Assembly: GCF_014252955.1 (NCBI RefSeq)
Contig: NZ_JACMIA010000001.1
Coordinates: 3,246,258-3,310,257, forward strand
Reading direction: 5' to 3'
Source: Stappia sp. 28M-7
Lineage (GTDB): Bacteria; Pseudomonadota; Alphaproteobacteria; Rhizobiales; Stappiaceae
DNA: 64,000 bases
A program made the translations under genes and the position numbers. Below, piece by piece: positions 38,678 through 47,755 of this stretch. The notes beneath the pieces were generated by a model. The model did no database searches and had not been told where the DNA came from. It saw nothing but the letters and a program-made list of their open reading frames with translations. Within the stretch, counting starts at the first letter, position 1. Every line of letters starts with the position of its first letter.

Positions 38678-39805
38678 ATGGACGAGGGTCGCAGCTATCA
38701 CCCGCAGGCCGATGCAGAGTTCATCGACCTGATCTACGCCGCGCTCCTGTGCGAAACCTCGTGGCAGACGTTTTTAGACCGGCTTTCGGCGAATGCGCCT
38801 GGCGGCAGAACGGTCATGTTCTCCCACAACATGAGCCAGGCGGACGAGTATCTGGCCATGGCGTCCCGCTTCGAGGGCCCCGAGCTTGCGGCCTATGCGG
38901 CCCACTACGTGAACCTCAATCCCTGGCTCGACCATTGCGCCGCGCGCAAGGTCGGCCTCGGGATCCATTCCGACGAAATCATATCCCACACGCAGATGCT
39001 GCAGACGGAGTTCTACAACGATTTCCTCGCGCCCAACCGCATCGCCCGTTCCATCGGCGTGACCATCGACAAGTTCGGCGAGTGCCCGCTGATCATCTCG
39101 ACGGTTACCAGCAGGCCGGATCCCGAGATGAACGCGCGCTTTTCCGAGCAGCTGACGCGCATCGCGCCGCATCTGCAGCGAGCCGCCCGGTTCTACCGCA
39201 ACAGTCCGTCGCGCTGGTCCGGCTTCGACCTCGGCGTCTCGCTGTTCGATTCGCTCGATGTCGGCGTGGTGGTGCTTGGGGAGAACGGAGTTGTGCGCAC
39301 GATCTCGCGCACGGGCCAGCAGTTGATCGAGAACGGCGCCCCGATGACGGTCTCGCCGCTCGGCAAGCTGCGCCTGCGCGAGGAAGACGCCCAGAGCGTG
39401 CTGCAGCAGATGCTGAGACGCTCCTACGAGGGTCCGAAGACCGCAAGCCTGTTCAGCTGCGGCATGCGGCTGACCTTGATCAGTGTGGAAAAGGACCGCC
39501 TCTCGCTGCTGTTCGAAGGACCGACGGTCGCGATCCTGATCCAGCCGCCGGGCGGGACGGGCAACGCCGTCGATCTCGACCAGTTCGCCGGCGCCTACGC
39601 ACTTACGAAGGGAGAGCGCCGAGCCGTCTCGGGGATCGTCGAGGGCAAGAGCGTGACGGAGATCGCCGAAGAGGCAGGCCTGTCGCGAGAGACGATCCGT
39701 ACGCAGCTGAAGAGCGTCTACGCCAAAACCGCGACCGGCGGGCAGGCGGACCTGCTGCGCCTGGTGCACGGCTTCCCGTCCCGCCCGCAAAGCAACCGGC
39801 ACTGA
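38678..39805 (+). CDS. LuxR family HTH transcriptional regulator
   Basis: A 375-residue regulator. The C-terminal ~65 residues form a LuxR/GerE-type HTH: LTKGERRAVSGIVEGKSVTEIAEEAGLSRETIRTQLKSVYAKTATGGQADLLRL. The N-terminal ~300 residues are not an autoinducer-binding domain I recognise; the part ending LSLLFEGPTVAILIQPPG could be PAS-like. A full Shine-Dalgarno (gaggag) precedes the ATG. It is divergent from the small secreted protein gene and ends 56 bp before the AT-rich island, to which it may be functionally tied. Confidence 0.85.
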   Translation: MDEGRSYHPQADAEFIDLIYAALLCETSWQTFLDRLSANAPGGRTVMFSHNMSQADEYLAMASRFEGPELAAYAAHYVNLNPWLDHCAARKVGLGIHSDEIISHTQMLQTEFYNDFLAPNRIARSIGVTIDKFGECPLIISTVTSRPDPEMNARFSEQLTRIAPHLQRAARFYRNSPSRWSGFDLGVSLFDSLDVGVVVLGENGVVRTISRTGQQLIENGAPMTVSPLGKLRLREEDAQSVLQQMLRRSYEGPKTASLFSCGMRLTLISVEKDRLSLLFEGPTVAILIQPPGGTGNAVDLDQFAGAYALTKGERRAVSGIVEGKSVTEIAEEAGLSRETIRTQLKSVYAKTATGGQADLLRLVHGFPSRPQSNRH

Positions 39806-39861
39806 GGATATCACGGCAAGGCTAAACACCCCCCTCGATCAACAAACAATGGTTATTAAGC

Positions 39862-40095
39862 ATGGAAAAAAACAAAGAATTCAAAATATATGTAGATGAC
39901 ATAGATAGAAGATTTCTTGAAATGATAGAATGGTCCCAAAAAATGGGACTAATGGATATACTCAAGCTGCACGCTATACAACTAACTGGAAATGATAACA
40001 TTGATGAATTATCGAAACATGAGAAGGAATTGATATTTGAATTTATGAGACCTGCCTTGACGTGGGCCATGCAGCAAAAAAGGCGGCATCACTGA
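39862..40095 (+). CDS. Small hypothetical protein in AT-rich island
   Basis: A 77-residue, very charged protein of unknown function with no TM or signal: KNKEFKIYVDDIDRRFLEMIEWSQKMGLMDILKLHAIQLTGND then EKELIFEFMRPALTWAMQQKRR. The codons are clearly AT-rich (many AAA, ATA, GAA) against GC-rich neighbours. No good ribosome site precedes the ATG at 39862. It is 10 bp upstream of the next gene on the same strand, so the pair is probably one transcript. It could be spurious, but its frame is clean for 77 codons in a low-GC stretch where chance ORFs are shorter. Confidence 0.55.
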   Translation: MEKNKEFKIYVDDIDRRFLEMIEWSQKMGLMDILKLHAIQLTGNDNIDELSKHEKELIFEFMRPALTWAMQQKRRHH

Positions 40096-40105
40096 GAGAA
40101 AAATA

Positions 40106-40681
40106 ATGGCAACCAAAGTAACCAATGTTGAATTCAAAAATATTGAAGATTTTCCCATCGATAAAGATGGGATTGAAATCTGCAATATGTGGAAGAGCAT
40201 CCAAAGTTTGTCGGAAATTCCGCGCGAGTTGATAGAAAAAATCCTCATCATGGGAGGAGATTCAAATTTTGACTGCACTCCAGAAATACTTTTTGTAGGA
40301 AGAAAGACGCTGGCGCAGTCAGTTGTCTCTCAACTGGAACCAGGGTCGGCCGCAGCGCTCTTCCCGCTAGATTATCGTCAAGCGCTGCGGCACGGGTATG
40401 TCACCTCCACTCACAATAGAATAGCTGTTTCGGAGATTATAGAAACAGACTCACTATCATCCTTCGCCCCAGGAAAGATAAATTACCTTAGAGTTATACT
40501 GCCAACAACAATGAAGGGCGGCCTTCCAATAATATTGATCTACTCTCAACTTATTCCAGAGAATTCCCCGAAAAGCGCTGCGAAAGACGTCCCACTCCCC
40601 GAGCATCACAGGATACAAAAGCAAGATCATGCAAATCAAGCTGATGCGGAGCCTTCTTCCAAAGAAGCCCTGGGTATATAG
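40106..40681 (+). CDS. Hypothetical PAS-like protein in AT-rich island
   Basis: A 191-residue protein. Residues ~65-150 (PEILFVGRKTLAQSVV, ALRHGYVTSTHNRIAVSEIIETD, KINYLRVILPTTMKGGLPIILIYSQLI) have the strand-turn pattern of a PAS domain; this is a pattern guess only. The last ~40 residues are polar and overlap the convergent acyltransferase gene by 131 bp, so the true biological stop or one of the two genes may differ. Base composition is AT-rich. Follows the 77-residue gene after 10 bp. Confidence 0.55.
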   Translation: MATKVTNVEFKNIEDFPIDKDGIEICNMWKSIQSLSEIPRELIEKILIMGGDSNFDCTPEILFVGRKTLAQSVVSQLEPGSAAALFPLDYRQALRHGYVTSTHNRIAVSEIIETDSLSSFAPGKINYLRVILPTTMKGGLPIILIYSQLIPENSPKSAAKDVPLPEHHRIQKQDHANQADAEPSSKEALGI

Positions 40682-41240
40682 TATTATGAAATCCCCAATT
40701 GGTATTTACACCAATTTTTATTAACGGAGGTCGCATCCATCCATAGAGAAGATTCGGCCTAAATTCATTAAACGAAAGAATAATCAGGATCCTAATAAGG
40801 TTTGAAGAAATTTTTTTGCCGCGAAAATCCTCCGCTACAAACCCCTCACCTAAGTACACCCAGGGACCAAAAATTCCGCGCGCGTGCTCAAGTGACATCG
40901 GTATAATTTCAATAGGATCCCCGTTTCCATCAGTATAGATACGTGTCCAATACTCGGAGATGAAACGCTCCAGATCCCAGCCTTTTATGTCGTCGAACCT
41001 CGCGGCGGCGGCTGCGACAGGACGCCCGGCGCGATCTTTAGCAACAATCCACATAAGTCGATTCGGCGGAAGGGTATTCAGCCTCCGGCTAAAGTGCTCA
41101 CCAAGCTTTCCCTTGGGAAAGGATTGGCAAATACGTTCGAAGTCCGATATCTCATACCCGACCTCGAGCGACCCGCACCCTGCACTCAGAATGCTTGCCT
41201 TCATCTTAGAAACTGCATCATACCCCGACAATATGTCCAT
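40551..41240 (-). CDS. GNAT-like acyltransferase in AT-rich island
   Basis: A 229-residue protein with a GNAT-type core: RLMWIVAKDRAGRPVAAAAARFD, IFGPWVYLGEGFVAEDFRGKKISSNLIRILIILSFNEFRPNLLYGWMRPPLIKIGVNTNWGF. The segment EGFVAEDFRGKKISSNLIRI is the acetyl-CoA-binding motif A position (R/Q-x-x-G-x-G/A is loosely met as RGKKISS). Acyl donor unknown. The start at 41238-41240 follows gggag with eight bases spacing; 14 codons upstream in frame is another start. It converges on the PAS-like gene (131 bp overlap) and ends the island before cckA. Confidence 0.65.
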   Translation of the reverse strand: MDILSGYDAVSKMKASILSAGCGSLEVGYEISDFERICQSFPKGKLGEHFSRRLNTLPPNRLMWIVAKDRAGRPVAAAAARFDDIKGWDLERFISEYWTRIYTDGNGDPIEIIPMSLEHARGIFGPWVYLGEGFVAEDFRGKKISSNLIRILIILSFNEFRPNLLYGWMRPPLIKIGVNTNWGFHNTIYPGLLWKKAPHQLDLHDLAFVSCDARGVGRLSQRFSGNSLE

Positions 41241-41317
41241 AATACACTCCCTACATGTCGCTTCGCCTAATGCGCCGCGCATAAGAGAGATATTATTGAG
41301 AACGAATACATAAAAGC

Positions 41318-43861
41318 CTAACTTGCCAGAACGTCCTTCACCATCGTCGCAAGCTGCTTCAGCGTGAAGGGCTTAGGCAGGAACGAGAACTTCTCGTTCT
41401 CCGGCAGGTTCTTCTCGAAGGCGTCTTCCGCATAGCCCGAGACGAAGATGATCTTCAGATCCGGCTGGGTCTTGCGCAATTCGCGCAAGAGGGTCGGCCC
41501 GTCCATCTCCGGCATGACCACGTCGGAGACGACCAGATCCACCTCGCCGTCCGTCTCTTCCATGATCTCCAGCGCCTCTGCGCCGCTGGAGGCCTCATGC
41601 ACGGTATAGCCGCGCGAGGTCAGCGCCCGGGCCGCGAAGGCACGCACCGCCTCCTCGTCCTCGACAAGCAGAATGGTGGCCGAACCGGTGAGGTCCGTCA
41701 GCTGCGGTGCCTCGACCGGCTTCACCTCCACCTGCTCCGCCTCGTTGCGCACATGGCGCGGCAGGAAGATGCGGAAGCTCGTGCCCTTACCGAGCTCGCT
41801 GGTGCAGAAGATGAAACCGCCGGTCTGCTTGACGATGCCATAAACGGTGGAAAGCCCGAGGCCCGTGCCCTTGCCGACCTCCTTGGTGGAGAAGAACGGC
41901 TCGAAGATCTTCTCCATCACCTCGGGCGTCATGCCGGTGCCGGTGTCGGTGACCTCGGTCAGCACGTACTCGGCGACCGGCATGCCACGCGTGCCCTCGT
42001 AGGACTGCGACTGGTCCTCCGGCACGTTGAGCGTGCGGATGGTCAGGCGCCCACCCTCTGGCATCGCGTCGCGCGCGTTGACCGCAAGATTGACGATCAC
42101 CTGCTCGAGCTGGTTGAGGTCGGCCATCACCGGCCATAGGTCGCGGCCATGGACGACGCTGAGCTCCACCTTCTCGCCCAGAAGCCGGTCCAGCAGGATC
42201 GACAGGTCCGCAAGAACGTCGTTGAGCGCCAGTTCCTTCGGGCGCAGCGTCTGGCGCCGCGAGAAGGCGAGCAGCTGGCGCACGAGCCCGGCTGCCCGGT
42301 TGGCGTTCTGCTTGATGTTCATGATGTCCTGGAAGGACGGATCGCTCGGCCGGTGGCTGGCCAGCAACAGGTCGGAAAAGCCGATGATCGCGGTCAGCAC
42401 GTTGTTGAAGTCGTGCGCCACGCCGCCGGCCAGCTGGCCGATTGCCTGCATCTTCTGGCCTTGAGCGAATTGCGCTTCCAGCACGCGCTGGGCGGTCGTT
42501 TCCAGAACGTAGACGATGGCGGCATCCGCATCGTCCTCGCCGTCGCGCACCGCCGAGACATAGACGGTGGCGGACCGGCCGTCCTCGCGCTCGTCGAGAC
42601 GCACATCCACCGGCGGGATCTCGCTGCGACCCTCCGCGGCAGCGGCAAGCGCCTCCATCAGGGCCGGGCGCGACGGCGCGGTCACATGATCGACGAGCTT
42701 CGGCGCCCCCTGGGTGGTGTCGGCCGTGCCGAACAGGCGCACGAAGGGGGCATTGGTCTTGCTGATGCCGCCGTCATGGTCGATCGAGGCGATGGCGATC
42801 GGCGTGTTGTTGAAGAAGCGGGCAAAGCGCACCTCGGACGAGCGAAGCGCCTCGGCCGCGTCCTCGCCCCGGGAGCGGTTGAGCACCAGGGTACGGCTCT
42901 CGCCCGGCAGACCGCCGGCCCCGAAGGGCACGCGGTGCAGAATACGCACCGGCATGGACCGGCCGCCGCGTGTGGTCAGGTCGAGATCGAAAGTCTCGGT
43001 CTTGACCTCGCCTGCCTTGCCCTGGACGGAGAGCAGGAGCTCCGCCCCGTCGCCGCGCATGAATTCGCTGACGCCGAGCGAGCCGGCCTCGAAGCTGACG
43101 AGGTCGTAGCCGAGCCAGTCGGCCAGCGTGGCGTTGAGATAGACGACGCGCCCGGCAGCGTCGCAAGAGAAGAAGCCGGCCGGCGCGTGATCGAGAAAAT
43201 TGATGACCCGCTGGAGCTCCTGGAAGGACGTCTCCTGCTCGGTGCGGTCGCCGCTGATGTCGGAAAGCTGCCACACGGTGCAGCCGCGCTCGCCGCCCCG
43301 CCCCGTGACCAGCGGCAGCGGCCGCACGCGCACCCGATACCAGCACGGCTCGCCGTCATTGCGCCCGAGCGGATGCGGCAGGCGGATTTCCTCCTCTGCC
43401 GTGCGTTCGGCCTCGGCTGCCCGCGTCAGATGGAAGATCGCGTCGGTCGCAGCCGGGTCGGCGGAAAAAACACGCTCGACACCGCGCATCTCGGTCGGCC
43501 CCTCGGCACCGATCAGCCGGGCATAGGCATCGTTCGCATAAACGATGCGTCCATCCCGCTCGACCACCAGCACGCCATCTTCCAGCGTGTTGAGAAAAGC
43601 CGCGGGTACGGGGCTTGCCGGTGCGCGCGAAGAAAAGCGCAGCAGGCCGATGGCACCCGCGAACAGCGAGAACACGCCGATGACGGCAAGCACGCCGAGC
43701 AGCGCCAGAACGAAAGGCTCCGCGTGGTCGCGCTCCATCAGCGACAGGGCTGCGGCGGCGCCGACCAGGCCGACCGCAAGCAGGATCAGCAACAGGATGC
43801 TGCCTGAGCGCTCCTGCCGCTCGACCGCGGGAGACGACGGACCCCGTTCACTTCTGCTCAT
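41318..43861 (-). CDS. cckA: Cell-cycle hybrid histidine kinase CckA
   Basis: An 847-residue membrane kinase that in alphaproteobacteria phosphorylates ChpT and so controls CtrA and CpdR. Two TM segments lie at ~20-40 and ~50-73 ([45 protein letters not shown]). Two to three PAS units follow (first [30 protein letters not shown]). The H-box is [21 protein letters not shown], the ATPase has [44 protein letters not shown], and the C-terminal receiver has [14 protein letters not shown] with [16 protein letters not shown], whose Asp is the phosphoacceptor. The flhB cluster follows on the same side, as in many Hyphomicrobiales. Confidence 0.95.
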   Translation of the reverse strand: MSRSERGPSSPAVERQERSGSILLLILLAVGLVGAAAALSLMERDHAEPFVLALLGVLAVIGVFSLFAGAIGLLRFSSRAPASPVPAAFLNTLEDGVLVVERDGRIVYANDAYARLIGAEGPTEMRGVERVFSADPAATDAIFHLTRAAEAERTAEEEIRLPHPLGRNDGEPCWYRVRVRPLPLVTGRGGERGCTVWQLSDISGDRTEQETSFQELQRVINFLDHAPAGFFSCDAAGRVVYLNATLADWLGYDLVSFEAGSLGVSEFMRGDGAELLLSVQGKAGEVKTETFDLDLTTRGGRSMPVRILHRVPFGAGGLPGESRTLVLNRSRGEDAAEALRSSEVRFARFFNNTPIAIASIDHDGGISKTNAPFVRLFGTADTTQGAPKLVDHVTAPSRPALMEALAAAAEGRSEIPPVDVRLDEREDGRSATVYVSAVRDGEDDADAAIVYVLETTAQRVLEAQFAQGQKMQAIGQLAGGVAHDFNNVLTAIIGFSDLLLASHRPSDPSFQDIMNIKQNANRAAGLVRQLLAFSRRQTLRPKELALNDVLADLSILLDRLLGEKVELSVVHGRDLWPVMADLNQLEQVIVNLAVNARDAMPEGGRLTIRTLNVPEDQSQSYEGTRGMPVAEYVLTEVTDTGTGMTPEVMEKIFEPFFSTKEVGKGTGLGLSTVYGIVKQTGGFIFCTSELGKGTSFRIFLPRHVRNEAEQVEVKPVEAPQLTDLTGSATILLVEDEEAVRAFAARALTSRGYTVHEASSGAEALEIMEETDGEVDLVVSDVVMPEMDGPTLLRELRKTQPDLKIIFVSGYAEDAFEKNLPENEKFSFLPKPFTLKQLATMVKDVLAS

Positions 43862-43944
43862 TCACATACCCCGTGGCGCCAAACGCGCCAGCCTCCCCTT
43901 CGGCACCCACCGCGCACTCATGCGCCCGGCGACAGGAACCGCTC

Positions 43945-45021
43945 CTAGCTCCGCCAGGCGCGGCGTTCCCGCATTCGATAAACGAAACCGATCACTTCTG
44001 CCACAGCGCGATACTGCTCTTCCGGTACTTGCTGGTCGATGTCGATCACAGCAAAGAGTGCGCGGGCCAGCGGCGGGTTCTCGACAATCGGGACCTCGTT
44101 GTCCCGCGCGATCTCACGGATCTTCAAAGCGACCGCGTCCGTTCCCTTCGCCACGCAGATCGGCGCCTGCATGCCCTGCTCGTATTTCAGCGCCACCGCA
44201 TAGTGAGTCGGGTTGGTGACCACCACCGTTGCCTCGGGCACTGCCGCCATCATGCGCCGGCGGGACCGCTCCATGCGCAACTGGCGGATCTTGCCCTTGA
44301 CCAGCGGATCGCCCTCGGTCTGCTTGTATTCCTCCTTGATCTCCCGCTGGCTCATCTTCTGCTTGTCGAACCACTTCTTGCGCTGCCAGATATAGTCGAG
44401 GCCCGCAACCACGGTCATGACCGCGAGGATCGCTGCGATCAATTGCAGAACGAGGATCTGCACCTCCTCCAGCATCACGACCGTTTCCCGGAAGATCATC
44501 GTGTCGATCGTGTCGCGCTGCGGCCACAGGACGGCGACCATCAGGCCGCTGACCACGACGATCTTGATCAGGCCCTTCGCGAAGTTGACGAGGCTTTCGG
44601 AGGAGAACAGCCGCTTGAACCCCGCCAGCGGCGAGATCTTCGACAATTTCGGCTTCATCCGCTCGGCGGACCAGATGAGCTGGTGCTGGATGATGTTGCC
44701 GATGACCGCCGCCGCCAGCAGCAGAAGAAGCGGCAGGGCCAGGATGGCGCCGATCCGCAGCCCGGTGTCGCGCCACAACTGGCCCAGACCTCCGGCATCG
44801 ACGGGGATCTGGTGCGAATGGGCAAGATAACCGCGCAGCGCCGACTGCAGGCTGTCCGCCGCGCCCGGCGCGAGCAGCGCCACCACCAACCCGGTGCCGA
44901 GCATGGTGAACCAGGTCGAGACCTCCTGGCTCTTGGCGACGTCGCCCTTCTCGAGCGCGTCATCCAGCTTCTTTTGCGTGGGGTCTTCTGTTTTCTCGGC
45001 GTCGTCGTCTTGTTCGGCCAT
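43945..45021 (-). CDS. flhB: Flagellar export switch protein FlhB
   Basis: A 358-residue inner-membrane component of the flagellar type III export gate that switches substrate class after autocleavage. Four TM segments occur in the first ~210 residues. The C-terminal domain carries the autocleavage site NPTH in ATVVVTNPTHYAVALKYE, followed by GTDAVALKIREIARDNEVPIVENPPLARALF. It starts 4 bp after fliR ends, so is the last gene of flgB-flgC-fliE-fliQ-fliR-flhB. Confidence 0.97.
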   Translation of the reverse strand: MAEQDDDAEKTEDPTQKKLDDALEKGDVAKSQEVSTWFTMLGTGLVVALLAPGAADSLQSALRGYLAHSHQIPVDAGGLGQLWRDTGLRIGAILALPLLLLLAAAVIGNIIQHQLIWSAERMKPKLSKISPLAGFKRLFSSESLVNFAKGLIKIVVVSGLMVAVLWPQRDTIDTMIFRETVVMLEEVQILVLQLIAAILAVMTVVAGLDYIWQRKKWFDKQKMSQREIKEEYKQTEGDPLVKGKIRQLRMERSRRRMMAAVPEATVVVTNPTHYAVALKYEQGMQAPICVAKGTDAVALKIREIARDNEVPIVENPPLARALFAVIDIDQQVPEEQYRAVAEVIGFVYRMRERRAWRS

Positions 45022-45025
45022 CGCC

Positions 45026-45799
45026 CTACCCCGCGATGAACCGGCCGAGCGCCGTCTCGAAATGCGACAGATACCACATCATCACCGTCACCAGCAGGGC
45101 GAAGAGCATCAGCCCGCCGATGGCGATGTTGAGCGGCATCGCGATGAAGAAGATCTGCATCTGCGGCATCAGCTTGTTGAGCAGACCCAACCCGAAATAG
45201 AAGACGAGCCCGACGACGATGAAGGGCGCGGCAATGCGGATCGCGATCGAGAACAGCTCCGCCGTCAGCATCGTGGCGAGTTCCGCCATGTCGCCGACCG
45301 GAATGCCGCCGCCGGGCGGGAACATGCGGAAGCTGTCGTTCATGGCCGCGATCACCAGATAGTGCAGGTCGAAGGCGAAGATCAGCGTGATCCCGAGCAG
45401 GCTCAGGAAGGAGCCGATCACTGCGCCCTGCTGGCCATCCATCGTCGGATCCGTGGCCATGGCGAAGGCAAGGCCCGACTGGTTCGCGATGATCATGCCG
45501 GCGATGGACAGGACATAGGTGATCAGCCGCGAGCCCAGCCCGATGAAGAAGCCGATGGCGAACTCGGAGGCCAGCAGCACGCCGATCCGCGGCAGCGGCA
45601 TCGTCGCGTCGACCGAATAGAGCGGGGCGGCGACCGGATAGAAGACCAGCGTCAGCAACAGCGCCACCGCCAGGCGGATATTCGGCGGGATCGACCCCTC
45701 CCCCAGAGCCGGCATCAGCATCAACATGGTGCCAAGCCTAGCGAAGAGCAGCATGAACAGCAGCGCCACCTGGGGAAGAAGGGAAATGTCGAAGCTCAT
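45026..45799 (-). CDS. fliR: Flagellar export protein FliR
   Basis: A 257-residue membrane protein of the flagellar export gate. Six hydrophobic segments and the family-typical N-terminus (LLPQVALLFMLLFARLGTMLMLMPALGEGSIPPNIRLAVALLLTLVFYP) identify FliR. It follows fliQ by 7 bp and precedes flhB by 4 bp. Confidence 0.95.
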   Translation of the reverse strand: MSFDISLLPQVALLFMLLFARLGTMLMLMPALGEGSIPPNIRLAVALLLTLVFYPVAAPLYSVDATMPLPRIGVLLASEFAIGFFIGLGSRLITYVLSIAGMIIANQSGLAFAMATDPTMDGQQGAVIGSFLSLLGITLIFAFDLHYLVIAAMNDSFRMFPPGGGIPVGDMAELATMLTAELFSIAIRIAAPFIVVGLVFYFGLGLLNKLMPQMQIFFIAMPLNIAIGGLMLFALLVTVMMWYLSHFETALGRFIAG

Positions 45800-45806
45800 G
45801 GCCGGA

Positions 45807-46076
45807 CTACCTGGAGCCGGTGACGATGAGATCGGCGATAACGGCTGTATAGGATTCCAGCGCCTGCCCCATGAAAGGCAACGCGATCAGCAATGTCACG
45901 AAGATGGCCAGGATCTTCGGCACGAAGACGAGGGTCATTTCCTGGATCTGGGTCAGCGCCTGGAACAGGGCGATGACCACGCCGATCAGCAAGCCGACAA
46001 TCATCGGCGGAGCGGACACGATGATCAGGGTCCAGATGCCCTGGCGGGCGATGTCGAGGACCTCCGGCCCGGTCAT
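45807..46076 (-). CDS. fliQ: Flagellar export protein FliQ
   Basis: An 89-residue two-TM subunit of the export gate. The sequence MTGPEVLDIARQGIWTLIIVSAPPMIVGL with VGVVIALFQALTQIQEMTLVFVPK is diagnostic of FliQ. It forms a helical assembly with FliP and FliR. It precedes fliR by 7 bp. Confidence 0.97.
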   Translation of the reverse strand: MTGPEVLDIARQGIWTLIIVSAPPMIVGLLIGVVIALFQALTQIQEMTLVFVPKILAIFVTLLIALPFMGQALESYTAVIADLIVTGSR

Positions 46077-46131
46077 GCTGTTCCTTCCGCTCAGGCACGC
46101 CGCCGGAGGCAGCCGGCGGCACCGCTCATGC

Positions 46132-46446
46132 TCAGATCGGCATGCGCATGATTTCCTGATAGGCAGAGATCACGCGGTCGCGCACCGAAACGAGCGTTTC
46201 CAAAGCCACCTCGGTCTCGGCGACCGCGGTGACGACATCGACGACATTCGCCTTACCCTCGGTCAGCGCCAGCGTCTGCTTGTCGGCATCGCGGCCCTGA
46301 TCGACCACCTGTTCGACGGCCGACTTGACCATATTGGCGAAATCCGGCGTCGCCGTCGAAGAAGTCTTAACCTTTGTATCCTGATTCGCCCCGGCAAGCG
46401 CGGACGTCATGCGGTAGGCGCTGGCGGCGATCGAAGGCGTGGACAT
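46132..46446 (-). CDS. fliE: Flagellar hook-basal body complex protein FliE
   Basis: A 104-residue protein joining the MS ring to the rod. The conserved C-terminal region NVVDVVTAVAETEVALETLVSVRDRVISAYQEIMRMPI is the FliE signature. It lies 55 bp upstream of fliQ and 36 bp after flgC. Confidence 0.94.
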   Translation of the reverse strand: MSTPSIAASAYRMTSALAGANQDTKVKTSSTATPDFANMVKSAVEQVVDQGRDADKQTLALTEGKANVVDVVTAVAETEVALETLVSVRDRVISAYQEIMRMPI

Positions 46447-46482
46447 CTCGTTCTACTCCGGAAGGAAGGCGGGCGCGGCCGG

Positions 46483-46893
46483 TCAGGCGCGCAGGATCTC
46501 GATGGTCTTCTGCAACATGCGACGTGTCGCGCTGATCAGATTCAGGTTGGCCTCGTAGGAACGCTGCGCCTCGCGCATGTCGACCATCTCGACCAGGGTG
46601 TCGACATTGGGCGTGCGCACATAGCCGCTCTCGTTGGCCGCCGGATGACCGGGCTCATAGCGGGTCTTGAAGTCGGAGCGGTCATATTCGACTGGTCCCA
46701 GTTCCACCACCTCGGCCTTGAGCTTGCGATCAAGCTCGGCGCTGAAGGTCGGGATCTTGCGCCGATAGGGATCTTCCTGGGCGGTGCGCCCGGTCGAGTC
46801 CGCGTTGGCGATGTTTTCTGCGATGATCCGCATGCGGCCGTTCTGGGCCTTCAGGCCCGTTGCAGCGATGAAGATCGACTTGACGAAATCCAC
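46483..46893 (-). CDS. flgC: Flagellar basal-body rod protein FlgC
   Basis: A 136-residue proximal rod protein. It has IFIAATGLKAQNGRMRIIAENIANADSTG, the ANxxT-type rod motif, and the C-terminal MVDMREAQRSYEANLNLISATRRMLQKTIEILRA. The start is read as GTG at 46891-46893 (MDFVKSIFI), since ggggag lies seven bases upstream; the reading from a TTG two codons earlier has the ribosome site too close. It lies 45 bp after flgB. Confidence 0.95.
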   Translation of the reverse strand: MDFVKSIFIAATGLKAQNGRMRIIAENIANADSTGRTAQEDPYRRKIPTFSAELDRKLKAEVVELGPVEYDRSDFKTRYEPGHPAANESGYVRTPNVDTLVEMVDMREAQRSYEANLNLISATRRMLQKTIEILRA

Positions 46894-46938
46894 GGTCAAA
46901 CTCCCCGACCCTTGCGGGTCTGATCAAGGCGCGCGATC

Positions 46939-47346
46939 TCAGCCGTTGCGCGACAGAGCGGTACGGATGAGGCCGAGCCCCTTCTGGTAGAGCGAGGCAA
47001 CCGTCTGGTAGTCCATCTGGTTGGCCGTCACCTTCATCATCTGCTCCTCGAGCACCACCGTGTTGCCGTCCGGCGTGATCTCGAAACCGCTGGCATCGTC
47101 GCGCTCCACGCCGCCGCTATCGCGCATCATCGAGCCGACGATATGGGCGCTGCTGGTGCGAGCCGTCGCAAGGCCGACGGTGCGCGTTGACAGCGCCTTT
47201 TCGAAGGAGAAGTCCTCAAGGTCCTTGCCGCGAAAACCCGGCGTATCGGAGTTGGCGACGTTCTCGGCGAGCACGCCCTGCCGGCTCTGATGCCACTGCA
47301 TCTTCGACTTGAGCGCCAGAAACAGCGGCAGGTCCGAGACCGACAT
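46939..47346 (-). CDS. flgB: Flagellar basal-body rod protein FlgB
   Basis: A 135-residue proximal rod protein. FLALKSKMQWHQSRQGVLAENVANSDTPGFRGKDL is the FlgB rod signature. First gene of the leftward flgBC-fliE-fliQR-flhB operon; a perfect CtrA-like box lies 61-75 bp upstream. Confidence 0.95.
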   Translation of the reverse strand: MSVSDLPLFLALKSKMQWHQSRQGVLAENVANSDTPGFRGKDLEDFSFEKALSTRTVGLATARTSSAHIVGSMMRDSGGVERDDASGFEITPDGNTVVLEEQMMKVTANQMDYQTVASLYQKGLGLIRTALSRNG

Positions 47347-47382
47347 GGAACGATCTTCCCGTTGCGACGAGGGTTAACGACT

Positions 47383-47397
47383 AGGCAGATCCTGCCG
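47383..47397. promoter_or_regulatory. ftr-like element near flgB
   Basis: aggcagatcctgccg is a one-mismatch form of the element at 63597-63611 (cggcaaatcctgccg). It lies between the CtrA-like box and flgB, 37 bp before the gene. Inferred FlbD-type site. Confidence 0.4.
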
Positions 47398-47406
47398 GGC
47401 AGATGG

Positions 47407-47421
47407 TTAACGATGAGTTAA
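47407..47421 (-). promoter_or_regulatory. CtrA-like box of flgB operon
   Basis: TTAA at 47407-47410 and 47418-47421 with seven bases between. On the leftward strand the second half-site reads TTAACCAT, the full CtrA half-site. A third TTAA follows at 47425-47428. Confidence 0.7.
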
Positions 47422-47501
47422 CGATTAACGTTTCCGAAAGGAGAAGCCCCCGATTTCCCGCACATGAGAGGCGCAAGTTCCGGTGGCAGCTTGCATATTG
47501 G

Positions 47502-47526
47502 CGGCAGATATCGGCATTTTTTGCCG
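47502..47526. promoter_or_regulatory. ftr-like (FlbD-type) element with repeat
   Basis: Two CGGCA units at 47502-47506 and 47512-47516, then TGCCG at 47522-47526: the same 25-base layout as 57417-57441. This fits my memory of the Caulobacter ftr consensus bound by FlbD, not checked. Confidence 0.45.
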
Positions 47527-47755
47527 GGATGCGTTAACCTTCCCTCTTTGAGAGAATCGTACAAAACAGCTAAACAGGATGCAGTAAGGCAGGATTCGCG
47601 CGCGTTCGCCGGGCAAGACCGGTTGCGCGATGCCATGGATCGGGGTTAAGGCGCGGGGAACTCCAACGCCGGACGGACGGGTAGACCGGACCGCAAGGCT
47701 CGCGTGACAGGCGGGCAGCGGGCGCACCCTCGAATAGGAAGAGGCCTAGAAAGGC

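Larger units (their letters stand above)
47347..47755. other. Divergent flagellar promoter region (flgB / fliO)
   Basis: A 409-bp non-coding stretch. It contains a CtrA-like box (47407-47421), an ftr-like palindrome (47383-47397) and a two-repeat ftr-like element (47502-47526). No convincing sigma-54 promoter is seen: the best candidate near 47605 has the wrong GG-to-GC spacing. From 47530 to the fliO start nothing recognisable is seen apart from the ribosome-site region. Confidence 0.6.

Noticed and set aside
39810-41317. Insertion sequence or integrase-borne island
   Set aside because: No transposase, integrase, tRNA end or matching flanking repeats found.
47601-47625. Sigma-54-like string upstream of fliO
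   Set aside because: GG to GC spacing is 11 or 12, while the strict requirement is 10.
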